From the NCBI GenBank assembly GCA_013298675.1, contig JAAFIJ010000039.1, positions 1 through 7,029 on the forward strand: a stretch of DNA of 7,029 nucleotides, read 5' to 3'. The translations under genes and the position numbers were made by a program. Of this stretch, positions 1 through 5,708 are shown piece by piece. The stretch's first letter is position 1, and every line of letters starts with the position of its first letter. The notes below the pieces were generated by a model. The model was not told where the DNA came from. It saw nothing but the letters and a program-made list of their open reading frames with translations, and searched no databases. The DNA comes from Rhodobacterales bacterium. GTDB lineage: Bacteria; Pseudomonadota; Alphaproteobacteria; Rhodobacterales; Rhodobacteraceae.

Positions 1-468
1 GCCCCTGCGCGGATATTTTCGGACCAAGATTCGGTCAAACAGGCGTTTAAGGCTGGCGAATTTACCTCTGACACCGTCGTCGTTGTGCGCTTTCAGGGAC
101 CAAAGGCCAATGGGATGCCGGAACTGCATTCGCTGACGCCAATGCTGTCTGTTTTGCAAGACCGGGGGCTGAAAATGGCGCTTGTGACCGACGGTCGGAT
201 GTCGGGCGCGTCAGGTAAGGTTCCGGCGGCAATCCATGTCTCGCCCGAGGCTGCCGTGGGGGGGCCATTGGCGCGTCTGCGCGACGGTGACATTGTGCGA
301 CTGGATGCCACCAACGGCACGCTCAGCGTTCTGGCCGATGGTTTTGATGACCGCACGCCCGTGGTGGCGGATCTCTCGGGCAACGCCTTTGGTATGGGAC
401 GCGAGCTTTTTGCGGCATTCCGCGACATGGTTGGTCCTTCTGATCAAGGGGCGGCTGTCGTCGTCTGA
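1..468 (+). CDS. edd: 6-phosphogluconate dehydratase, C-terminal part (5' end outside window)
   Basis: Frame 1 is open from the first base to a TGA at 466-468, giving the last 155 residues of a protein that is usually about 600 residues long. Edd dehydrates 6-phosphogluconate to 2-keto-3-deoxy-6-phosphogluconate (KDPG) in the cytoplasm, the first committed step of the Entner-Doudoroff pathway. The fragment holds the conserved C-terminal swivel domain of the IlvD/Edd family. Blocks seen are VVRFQGPKANGMPELH, then LQDRGLKMALVTDGRMSGASG and KVPAAIHVSPEA. TDGRMSGASGKVPAAIH is the Edd version; dihydroxyacid dehydratase (IlvD) usually has a TDGRFSGG-type sequence here. The iron-sulfur ligands of the family lie N-terminal to this part and cannot be checked. 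The KDPG aldolase gene follows 102 nt downstream on the same strand, which strengthens Edd over IlvD. The reading frame shows no sign of decay. Confidence 0.95.
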   Translation, partial: APARIFSDQDSVKQAFKAGEFTSDTVVVVRFQGPKANGMPELHSLTPMLSVLQDRGLKMALVTDGRMSGASGKVPAAIHVSPEAAVGGPLARLRDGDIVRLDATNGTLSVLADGFDDRTPVVADLSGNAFGMGRELFAAFRDMVGPSDQGAAVVV

Positions 469-508
469 TCACGCAACACCCTGCTGACTGGCGCAGCCAA
501 CACCGCGC

Positions 509-537
509 CGGACAGAACCACGATCACAGTATATAAA
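509..537 (+). promoter_or_regulatory. possible sigma-70-like promoter for eda
   Basis: CGGACA (509-514, 4/6 to TTGACA), a 17-nt spacer, then TATAAA (532-537, 5/6 to TATAAT) lie in the edd-eda gap. Transcription would start near 543-545, at the edge of the palindrome at 543-558. A weak hairpin with GGCGC/GCGCC core arms (488-494/505-511, 10-nt loop, one G-T pair) overlaps the -35 and has no T tract, so it is not a convincing terminator for edd. The spacing is good but the hexamers are common by chance. eda could equally be transcribed only from upstream of edd. Confidence 0.35.
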
Positions 538-542
538 GACGC

Positions 543-558
543 ATCCCATATTTGGGAT
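543..558. repeat. 16-bp perfect palindrome before eda
   Basis: ATCCCA-TATT-TGGGAT is a perfect 6-bp dyad with a 4-nt centre. It ends immediately before the CAGGAG ribosome binding site of eda (559-564). If the promoter at 509-537 is real, the dyad sits at about +1 to +15, a typical repressor position; as RNA it could form a short hairpin next to the ribosome site. I do not recognise it as the site of a named regulator. Confidence 0.45.
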
Positions 559-570
559 CAGGAGAATGTC

Positions 571-1209
571 ATGACCCCCGCAGAACAATCCCTTAAAGCC
601 GCCGAAATTTGTCGCCTTGCCCCCGTGGTTCCAGTGCTGGTTCTGGACGATTTGGCCCATGCCAAACCGCTGGCACAGGCGCTGGTTGCGGGCGGTCTGC
701 CGGCGCTGGAGGTGACATTGCGCACGGCTTGCGCGCTTGATGCCATTCGCGCGATGTCCGAAGTACCGGGCGGTGTTGTCGGTGCGGGCACGCTGTTAAC
801 ACCGACGGACGTTAAGGCGGCCAAGGCGGCAGGGGCGAAGTTTGGTGTCTCGCCCGGTGCAACGCAGCGGCTTTTGGACGCCTGTGCAGAATATGACTTG
901 CCCCTGTTGCCCGGTGCCGCGACGGCCTCTGAAGTAATGGCGCTGTTGGAAATGGGCTATACAGTGCAAAAGTTTTTCCCGGCAGAGCAAGCCGGTGGCG
1001 CTGCGTATTTGAAATCAATCGGATCGCCCATCCCACAGGTCAAGTTTTGCCCAACCGGCGGCATCAGTTTGAAAATCGCGCCAGACTATCTGGCACTGAA
1101 AAACATCCTCTGTGTGGGCGGATCTTGGGTTGCGCCAAAAGACGCCATGTTGCGCGGTGATTGGGCGGCCATCACCACCTTGGCAGCAGAGGCATGCGCC
1201 TTGCGCTAA
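571..1209 (+). CDS. eda: KDPG aldolase (2-dehydro-3-deoxy-phosphogluconate aldolase)
   Basis: This 212-residue class I aldolase cleaves KDPG to pyruvate and glyceraldehyde-3-phosphate, the last Entner-Doudoroff step, in the cytoplasm. The length is normal for the family, a single TIM barrel active as a trimer. Seen in order: PVVPVLVLDD (18-27); LEVTLRT (46-52) with the catalytic Glu47 and Arg51; GAGT (71-74); SPGAT (94-98); KFFPAE (134-139) with Schiff-base Lys134; FCPTGGI (159-165), part of the phosphate-binding region; and GGSW (183-186). All match the E. coli Eda pattern. ATG 571 is the right start: CAGGAG at 559-564 is well spaced, and the family N-terminus begins about here. The upstream neighbour makes the substrate of this enzyme. 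Some family members also cleave 4-hydroxy-2-oxoglutarate; that activity cannot be judged from sequence alone. Confidence 0.96.
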   Translation: MTPAEQSLKAAEICRLAPVVPVLVLDDLAHAKPLAQALVAGGLPALEVTLRTACALDAIRAMSEVPGGVVGAGTLLTPTDVKAAKAAGAKFGVSPGATQRLLDACAEYDLPLLPGAATASEVMALLEMGYTVQKFFPAEQAGGAAYLKSIGSPIPQVKFCPTGGISLKIAPDYLALKNILCVGGSWVAPKDAMLRGDWAAITTLAAEACALR

Positions 1210-1289
1210 TGCTTGCCACAAGGCGGTTATCGGCCTAAAATCTCCGCAAGATTGTCAACCTCGGGTTTCGGGATTGGCATGGCGCGAAA

Positions 1290-1295
1290 GAGAGG
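1290..1295 (+). promoter_or_regulatory. ribosome binding site choosing ATG 1302
   Basis: GAGAGG ends six bases before ATG 1302. The in-frame GTG at 1296, two codons upstream, directly abuts this purine tract with no spacer, so ATG 1302 is the better start. Confidence 0.7.
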
Positions 1296-1301
1296 GTGCC
1301 G

Positions 1302-1760
1302 ATGACCGCTCCTGCAATTTCAACTTGCCTTTGGTTTGATGATCAGGCCGAACACGCTGCCAGACTGTATTGCAGTTTGTTTGAAGACGCTGAAATCACA
1401 GAGATTTTCTATAAGGGCGGCGATCCAAAGGCGGGGGCATTCACCGTTTCTTTCACCCTCATGGGGCAAAACTATTGGGGACTGAACGGTGGGCCGCATT
1501 ATGCCCTATCCCCGGCGGTATCAATCACAGTCCATGTCGATACTCAGCCCGAGGTTGACCGCCTTTGGACTGCTTTGCTGGAAGGTGGTACTGAAAGCCG
1601 TTGCGGTTGGTTGACCGACCGCTTTGGCGTTTCTTGGCAGATTATCCCACGCGCCCTGCCCCGCCTGCTGAAATCAGACAAAACTGGCCGCGTGATGCAG
1701 GCGATGATGGGCATGGTCAAGCTGAACATCGCTCAGCTTGAAGCAGCGGCTAAAGGTTAG
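1302..1760 (+). CDS. PhnB-like VOC-family protein, function unknown
   Basis: This 152-residue protein has the PhnB-like form of the vicinal oxygen chelate (VOC) fold (PF06983), often mislabelled '3-demethylubiquinone-9 3-methyltransferase'. Seen: ISTCLWFDDQAEHAARLYCS (6-25), the first beta-alpha unit with the W-F-D-x-x-A-E-x-A-A-x-x-Y signature; LNGGPHYALSPAVS (61-74); and CGWLTDRFGVSWQIIP (101-116), the strongest family signature. There is no signal peptide or membrane segment, so it is probably cytosolic. Relatives are small homodimers of unproven substrate; family membership does not imply methyltransferase activity. The start is ATG 1302, supported by GAGAGG at 1290-1295. It begins 92 nt after eda on the same strand and could be cotranscribed, but nothing links it to sugar catabolism. 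Its 3' end overlaps the convergent small gene by 11 bp. Confidence 0.88.
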   Translation: MTAPAISTCLWFDDQAEHAARLYCSLFEDAEITEIFYKGGDPKAGAFTVSFTLMGQNYWGLNGGPHYALSPAVSITVHVDTQPEVDRLWTALLEGGTESRCGWLTDRFGVSWQIIPRALPRLLKSDKTGRVMQAMMGMVKLNIAQLEAAAKG

Positions 1761-2025
1761 CAGCAAATCGCCCCGCTCGGCCACCGCGACGTTTGGGTTC
1801 GGATGGGGCAGTCAGAGCTTCTGTCAACACACCCGTCATCGGATGGTCAGGATTTGGAACGCCGTAATGGGCAAGCAGGCTGCGCAAACAGTCTTTGGTG
1901 TCGACCACCAAAGGCAAACTCAGCGCCCAGTCGATAAAGATGGATTTGCATTCGCCAAGGGTAATGCCTTCTATCGCATAACTTTCGCGGACTAAGCCTT
2001 TTGGGTCCGCAGCTTCGATCAACAT
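1750..2025 (-). CDS. conserved-looking hypothetical protein coupled to glnE (91 aa)
   Basis: I do not recognise this protein and propose no function. The best start is ATG 2025-2023: GGGGAG at 2038-2033 lies seven bases upstream, and ATGTTGA overlaps the glnE stop codon, a classic coupled arrangement. An earlier in-frame ATG at 2040 would add five residues but has no comparable site. The protein is acidic to neutral at first, with a hydrophobic stretch around residues 29-41 (IFIDWALSLPLVV) too short and too charged to be a convincing membrane span. It has Cys26 and Cys46, a PNPDHPMTGVL segment (57-67), and a basic, Gly/Arg-rich tail KRRGGRAGR (78-86) that could contact nucleic acid or an acidic partner. 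There is no signal peptide. My impression is that similar small proteins occur in other Rhodobacteraceae; a search would be needed to confirm this. TAG at 1752-1750 lies inside the convergent VOC gene. Confidence 0.72.
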   Translation of the reverse strand: MLIEAADPKGLVRESYAIEGITLGECKSIFIDWALSLPLVVDTKDCLRSLLAHYGVPNPDHPMTGVLTEALTAPSEPKRRGGRAGRFAANL

Positions 2026-4820
2026 TGCTTTTCTCCCCATGACGGTACCCCCTGCAAAAAGGACTCAATGATCGCGGCTGACTGGTGTGCCATATCTTCC
2101 ACCGCGGCGATTAGGTCGCTTTGCGACGCCATTGCGGTTTCGCGCAATAGGAAGGCGACGCCACCTTCACCCAGATCTTCGGACTTGAGCTCACCACTCG
2201 ACAACAACCGCATCGCACATTGCAAACGCCAAAACAGCCTGTAGGCGTTCAAGAGCCGCGTCTGATCTGAATCCGACACATTGGCAAGCTTTCCTGCCGA
2301 TGCGATTTGCCGTTCGACTTGTCTGACCGGGCTGGCCGCGATCAAAGCGATGGTCTGGGCCATAAGTTCAATGTCCATCATTTTGCCGGCACCAAACTTT
2401 GCGTCGAACCCGCCCGTGCCCGGTTTGGCCGCAGCAAGGCGTTGGCGCATCTCGTGCACATCCTTTTTGATCTGATCACCCAAAGACTTGATCTGAAGGA
2501 TTTCACGCCGAAACGCATCCAACTCTTGGGCAAGCATGGTGTCACCCGCAATAACCCTTGCCCGGGTCAAGGCCAGATGTTCCCATGTCCAAGCTTGTGT
2601 CAGTTGGTAATCCTGAAAAGCCTGAAGCGAGGTCGCAACTGGACCCTGCCTGCCTGACGGACGCAGTCGAACGTCCACTTCGTAAAGCCGCCCCTCAGCC
2701 GTTTGCGCAGAAAGAGAGGTGACCATCGCTTGGGTCAACCGGGCGTAGTAGGTTTTTGATGGCAGCGGGCGCTGACCTTTCGATGTTTCAATCCCATCCG
2801 CATCGTAGATCAAAATAAGGTCCAAATCGGACCCTGCGTTCAATCTTCCCGCCCCCAAGGACCCCATTCCCAACAAGATCGCACCCCGGCCGGGCAATGG
2901 GCCGTGTTTCCCGATGAATTCGGCGCACACCACGGGCCAGAGCGCAACCGTCACCGCTTCGGCCAAATCGGCGTATTGTTTGCCTGCCTCAAACCCGTCT
3001 ATCAGGCCACGCAAATGGTGGACACCAATGCGAAAGTGCCATTCTTTGGTCCATCGGCGTGCCACATCCAATTTGCGCTCATAGTCGGGCGTCTCTGACA
3101 ACGCCTTTGCAATCTCTTGCACTAGAACGGCCCGACTGGGCCAAGGTTCAAAAAAGCTGCCGCCGATCACCGCATCCAAAACGCTGGCATTACGTGACAA
3201 ATACTGTGCCAATCGCGGGGCGGTTCCCGCGATATCAACGATCAAATCGACCAAGGGAGGATTTGCCTCAAACAACGAAAAGATTTGAACACCAGACGGC
3301 AGGCCTGCCAAAAACTGATCAAGCGCCGCCAGCGCCTCATCAGGGTGGGCTGCACGGCTCAAGGCGCGCAAAAGCGATGGTTGCAGTCTGCGGAACACCG
3401 ATTGGGCCCGGTCAGTGCGCAAACAAGGGTAAGATGACCAGCCTTTGACGATTTGACGGGCAGCGTCCGACAGTTCCACCGCGTCATCCCTGTCTTTTGG
3501 AGCGAAAAAGCCATCGGTCAGGCGGTCAGTGCGCTGAAGACGCTCCAACAAACCACTGCGGAAATCGAGGTCAGATTGACCGCTGAATGCAGCAATGCGG
3601 GCCACACCCTCGGCAGTGGTGGGCAGATCATGGGTTTGCGCGTCGCCAACCATTTGCAACCGATGTTCCAGCTCTCGGTGTTGGATATATAACTGCGACA
3701 GCTCATCAACCACTTCAGAGGGCAGCCAACCTTGCCGCCCCAGACCTTGCAGCGCGTCGAGCGTCCCACGCGCGCGCAACGATGGATCTCGCCCGCCTGC
3801 GATCAACTGGCGGGTTTGGGTGAAAAATTCGATCTCGCGGATGCCGCCAATGCCCAGTTTCATGTTGTGGCCCTCTACAACCAACTGGCCATTTAGACCC
3901 CGATGATCGCGGATGCGCAGGCGCATATCGTGGGCATCCTGAATGGCTGCAAAATCGAGGTGTTTGCGCCAAACAAAGGGTTTGAGCGTGGCAAGGAATC
4001 GGTTTCCAGCATCGATATCCCCACCGCAAGGACGCGCTTTGATATAGGCCGCGCGTTCCCAGGTGCGGCCCTGTGCCTCATAATAGGTTTCGGCAGCAGC
4101 CATCGACAGACAAATCGGCATGACACTTGCGTCGGGGCGCAGGCGCAGATCGGTGCGAAAGACATAGCCGTCCGCAGTGATGTCCGACAAAATCGCCGTC
4201 ATTCTTCGCGTGACCCGGATAAAAGAGGCGCGCGCTTCTTGCCAGTTATCCGGATAGCGATCCTGATCAAATAGGCAAATCAGGTCGATGTCAGACGAAT
4301 AGTTTAACTCGCCTGCCCCCATTTTTCCCATCGCAAGGCAGACCATGCCACCCGCTGTCTGCGCGTCGTCCTCAGTTGCTCCTGGCAATTTACCGCGCCT
4401 GATCTCGTCCGCGACCAGTTGCTTCATGCACAAATCAACCGCCGCATCAGCAAAGTCGGTCAGGGCTTGGGTTACCTGCATCAGCGGCCAAATCCCACCC
4501 AAGTCACAAAGCCCGACCAGCAAGGCAACTCGGCCTTTAGCGCGGCGTAATTCTACAGCAAGGTGTTCAGTTTTCAGGTTTTTGACATCTCGCAGCAGGC
4601 TGGAAAGGGTTTCTTCAGGCGATTGGCGCAACGCGGACCGTACCCACGCCATTTCCTTTGCCAGCAAAGATTTCAGGAAAGGCGAGCAACCAGCTGCCCC
4701 TTGGATCAACCCAACGACATCTGGGCCCAAGTCCACAAAAGAGGAGGCGGCGTCAATGCCTTGGGCGCGATCAAACGGAATTGGCGCGCGACTAATGCGA
4801 GAGGAAAAAATCTGGCTCAT
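2019..4820 (-). CDS. glnE: bifunctional glutamine synthetase adenylyltransferase / adenylyl-removing enzyme
   Basis: GlnE attaches AMP to glutamine synthetase when nitrogen is plentiful and removes it when nitrogen is scarce, under control of PII and glutamine. The product is 933 aa from ATG 4820 (E. coli GlnE is 946 aa). It has two nucleotidyltransferase domains, each followed by a helical domain. In the N-terminal adenylyl-removing half: AMGKMGAGELNYSSDIDL with Asp177/Asp179, DLRLRPD (224-230), GGIREIEFF (325-333). In the C-terminal adenylyl-transfer half: LGAGRLNAGSDLDLI with Asp665/Asp667, DVRLRP (716-721), GKMMDIELMAQ (from 812). Both catalytic Asp pairs are intact. The first domain has Glu in G-A-G-E-L-N; the second has Arg (659) there. 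The start is uncertain: a TTG at 4856 and an ATG at 4838 extend the frame by 12 and 6 residues, none with a good ribosome site. I prefer 4820 because MSQIFSSRISRAPIPFD resembles the usual Rhodobacterales N-terminus from memory. It reads divergently from the DUF2852 gene. Confidence 0.95.
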   Translation of the reverse strand: MSQIFSSRISRAPIPFDRAQGIDAASSFVDLGPDVVGLIQGAAGCSPFLKSLLAKEMAWVRSALRQSPEETLSSLLRDVKNLKTEHLAVELRRAKGRVALLVGLCDLGGIWPLMQVTQALTDFADAAVDLCMKQLVADEIRRGKLPGATEDDAQTAGGMVCLAMGKMGAGELNYSSDIDLICLFDQDRYPDNWQEARASFIRVTRRMTAILSDITADGYVFRTDLRLRPDASVMPICLSMAAAETYYEAQGRTWERAAYIKARPCGGDIDAGNRFLATLKPFVWRKHLDFAAIQDAHDMRLRIRDHRGLNGQLVVEGHNMKLGIGGIREIEFFTQTRQLIAGGRDPSLRARGTLDALQGLGRQGWLPSEVVDELSQLYIQHRELEHRLQMVGDAQTHDLPTTAEGVARIAAFSGQSDLDFRSGLLERLQRTDRLTDGFFAPKDRDDAVELSDAARQIVKGWSSYPCLRTDRAQSVFRRLQPSLLRALSRAAHPDEALAALDQFLAGLPSGVQIFSLFEANPPLVDLIVDIAGTAPRLAQYLSRNASVLDAVIGGSFFEPWPSRAVLVQEIAKALSETPDYERKLDVARRWTKEWHFRIGVHHLRGLIDGFEAGKQYADLAEAVTVALWPVVCAEFIGKHGPLPGRGAILLGMGSLGAGRLNAGSDLDLILIYDADGIETSKGQRPLPSKTYYARLTQAMVTSLSAQTAEGRLYEVDVRLRPSGRQGPVATSLQAFQDYQLTQAWTWEHLALTRARVIAGDTMLAQELDAFRREILQIKSLGDQIKKDVHEMRQRLAAAKPGTGGFDAKFGAGKMMDIELMAQTIALIAASPVRQVERQIASAGKLANVSDSDQTRLLNAYRLFWRLQCAMRLLSSGELKSEDLGEGGVAFLLRETAMASQSDLIAAVEDMAHQSAAIIESFLQGVPSWGEKQC
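2033..2038 (-). promoter_or_regulatory. ribosome binding site for the glnE-coupled small gene
   Basis: On the minus strand GGGGAG (2038 to 2033) is followed by AAAAGCA and ATG (2025-2023). It lies inside the last codons of glnE (Trp-Gly-Glu-Lys-Gln-Cys) and decides for a 91-residue rather than a 96-residue product. Confidence 0.7.
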
Positions 4821-4969
4821 CCGGGCAATTTGCGTCATTCGCCCGGCAAAGGTCAATTGCCGATCCGGAAAACGACGCTCAGAGAACTTGTCTCCTGTGT
4901 TCCCTTTTGTCCGTGGCTGCCAAATCAGGGAAAACGATGTTCGCTCAAAATTTCTTGTCCGAGAATAAT

Positions 4970-4990
4970 AATGTAAATTTCCTTTACATT
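4970..4990. promoter_or_regulatory. palindrome 1 (probable operator) between glnE and DUF2852 gene
   Basis: The core ATGTAAA-TTTCC-TTTACAT (4971-4989) is a perfect dyad, and one further A/T pair makes the arms 8 bp. It lies beside a minus-strand TATTAT (4970-4965, 5/6 to the -10 consensus) that could drive glnE, though I see no good -35 for it. It shares its design with palindrome 2 at 5030-5048. Absence of a downstream T tract and the AT-rich arms favour a protein-binding site over a terminator. The regulator is unidentified. Confidence 0.6.
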
Positions 4991-5029
4991 GCCTCTTGAA
5001 GTTTCACCGACGACCCTCCATTTCATTCA

Positions 5030-5048
5030 ATGTGAAGAGCATTCACAT
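5030..5048. promoter_or_regulatory. palindrome 2 (probable operator) before DUF2852 gene
   Basis: ATGTGAA-GAGCA-TTCACAT is a perfect 7-bp dyad with a 5-nt spacer, ending 24 nt before the DUF2852 ATG. It matches palindrome 1 at 12 of 14 arm positions, and the two differences (A to G on the left, T to C on the right) are symmetric, so the dyad is kept. A weak possible promoter, TTCACC (5003-5008)-N17-TTCAAT (5026-5031), would have its -10 touching this site, which would suit repression. The promoter call is weak; the dyad is direct observation. Confidence 0.6.
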
Positions 5049-5060
5049 AAACATTCTTTT

Positions 5061-5065
5061 GGGAG
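5061..5065 (+). promoter_or_regulatory. ribosome binding site choosing ATG 5073
   Basis: GGGAG is followed by a seven-base spacer and ATG 5073. This site, and the operator lying between, rule against the in-frame upstream ATG at 4989, which would put the coding start inside palindrome 1. Confidence 0.8.
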
Positions 5066-5072
5066 ACCGCCG

Positions 5073-5534
5073 ATGACCTCTTACTCTGCTACCGCCCGGA
5101 CCGGCGGAATGACCAACTGGTTTAGCCGTCCAATCGCCTGGCTCGACAGCCGTGGACGGGGCGCGTGGATCGGGGCCATGGTCCTAGGATTCATATTCGT
5201 GTGGCCCGTTGGCCTTGCATTGCTGTTCTACATCACCCTGACCAACCGCTGGAGCAAGAACATGTTCGGAAACTCGTTTAACTGTGCCGCTCGCCGTCAC
5301 GAAAAGTTCGCCCATTTTGCCGCAAGCTATCGCCCTTCGGGCAATTCGGCTTTTGATGCCTACAAAGTGGAAACCCTGCGTCGGCTTGAAGAAGAACAAG
5401 CAGCGTTTGAAGGCTTTTTGCAGCGCTTGCGTGAGGCCAAGGACAAGACCGAGTTTGACACCTTCATGGATGACCGTGCGAAATCGAACCGCCCGGTAGA
5501 ACCGTCAGACGTTGCACGTCCCGGCGAGTATTGA
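5073..5534 (+). CDS. DUF2852 family membrane protein
   Basis: This 153-residue protein looks like the DUF2852 family (PF11014), small alphaproteobacterial proteins of unknown function. Residues 32-56 (WIGAMVLGF through LLFYITLT) form one clear membrane span, preceded by a Ser/Thr/Gly-rich N-terminus and RPIAWLDSRGRG. After the span come a basic patch (RRHEK, 74-78) and a highly charged, probably helical region, VETLRRLEEEQAAFEGFLQR (99-118) followed by LREAKDKTEFDTFMDDR (119-135), which is the part I recognise as DUF2852. With Arg/Lys on both sides of the span I cannot fix its orientation firmly. A cytoplasmic coiled-coil-like C-terminus is the simplest model. The start is ATG 5073, with GGGAG at 5061-5065. 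The gene is divergent from glnE and has its own terminator downstream, so it is probably monocistronic. Two matching palindromes upstream suggest control by a dedicated regulator. Confidence 0.85.
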   Translation: MTSYSATARTGGMTNWFSRPIAWLDSRGRGAWIGAMVLGFIFVWPVGLALLFYITLTNRWSKNMFGNSFNCAARRHEKFAHFAASYRPSGNSAFDAYKVETLRRLEEEQAAFEGFLQRLREAKDKTEFDTFMDDRAKSNRPVEPSDVARPGEY

Positions 5535-5576
5535 TCCTACGGTTTGGGGTTCGCCACAAACTTATGACTTAGGAAA

Positions 5577-5601
5577 AGGGCCGCGCAAACTGCGTGGCCC
5601 T
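5577..5601 (+). terminator. hairpin terminator after DUF2852 gene
   Basis: Arms GGGCCGCGC (5578-5586) and GCGTGGCCC (5592-5600) pair fully with one G-T wobble around the loop AAACT; an outer A-T pair makes the stem 10 bp. It begins 42 nt after the DUF2852 stop. The T tract after it is poor (TAAATCCATTT), while an AAAA run precedes it, so on the minus strand it would be followed by TTTT. It may work in both directions, although no minus-strand gene ends here. Confidence 0.7.
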
Positions 5602-5602
5602 A

Positions 5603-5638
5603 AATCCATTTGATCACAGCATCGCATGGTGATGGATT
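5603..5638 (+). repeat. second, bulged inverted repeat after the terminator
   Basis: AATCCA (5603-5608) pairs with TGGATT (5633-5638) and TCAC (5614-5617) with GTGA (5629-5632), with a five-base bulge TTTGA on the left side. It follows the terminator hairpin by two bases and has no T tract. It may be a 3' stabilising structure, a backup terminator, an operator for bpt, or chance. Confidence 0.25.
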
Positions 5639-5659
5639 CGGGCGCGAAAACCTTCGTGC

Positions 5660-5688
5660 TTGGCGGCAGAGCAAAGGCTTGCTACCAT
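5660..5688 (+). promoter_or_regulatory. probable promoter for bpt
   Basis: TTGGCG (5660-5665, 4/6 to TTGACA, with the TTG that matters most in Rhodobacterales), a 17-nt spacer and TACCAT (5683-5688, 4/6 to TATAAT). The start point would fall near 5695, leaving a leader of only about 14 nt to ATG 5709 or 23 nt to ATG 5718. It lies after a terminator and before the first gene of a two-gene unit, where a promoter is expected. Confidence 0.4.
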
Positions 5689-5708
5689 CCTGTGATATCA
5701 ACCCTTGA

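Noticed and set aside
1210..1289. Terminator after eda
   Set aside because: Only a 5-bp AATCT/AGATT stem and shorter pairings are present, with no T tract; I see nothing convincing in this gap.
1296..1301. GTG 1296 as start of the PhnB-like VOC gene
   Set aside because: It abuts the ribosome binding purines; ATG 1302 has the right spacing.
1738..1995. 85-codon + strand frame between the VOC gene and glnE
   Set aside because: It is antisense to the coupled small gene, which has a strong ribosome site and a stop/start overlap; no domain is recognisable.
3903..4274. 123-codon open frame on the + strand inside glnE
   Set aside because: It is antisense to the conserved N-terminal nucleotidyltransferase domain of GlnE; its composition is that of a shadow frame.
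4345..4968. 207-codon open frame on the + strand
   Set aside because: It lies antisense to the strongly recognised glnE, is rich in Ser/Arg as expected of a mirrored frame, and has no recognisable domain.
4970..5048. Assignment of the palindromes to TyrR, CRP or PpsR/CrtJ
   Set aside because: TyrR boxes are TGTAAA-N6-TTTACA (here N5), CRP sites are TGTGA-N6-TCACA (here N7), and PpsR/CrtJ sites are TGT-N12-ACA (here N11). Each is one base off in spacing, so no name is given.
4989..5072. 28-residue N-terminal extension of the DUF2852 protein from ATG 4989
   Set aside because: The start would lie in palindrome 1 and cross palindrome 2, while ATG 5073 has a good GGGAG site and the extension has no membrane or signal character.
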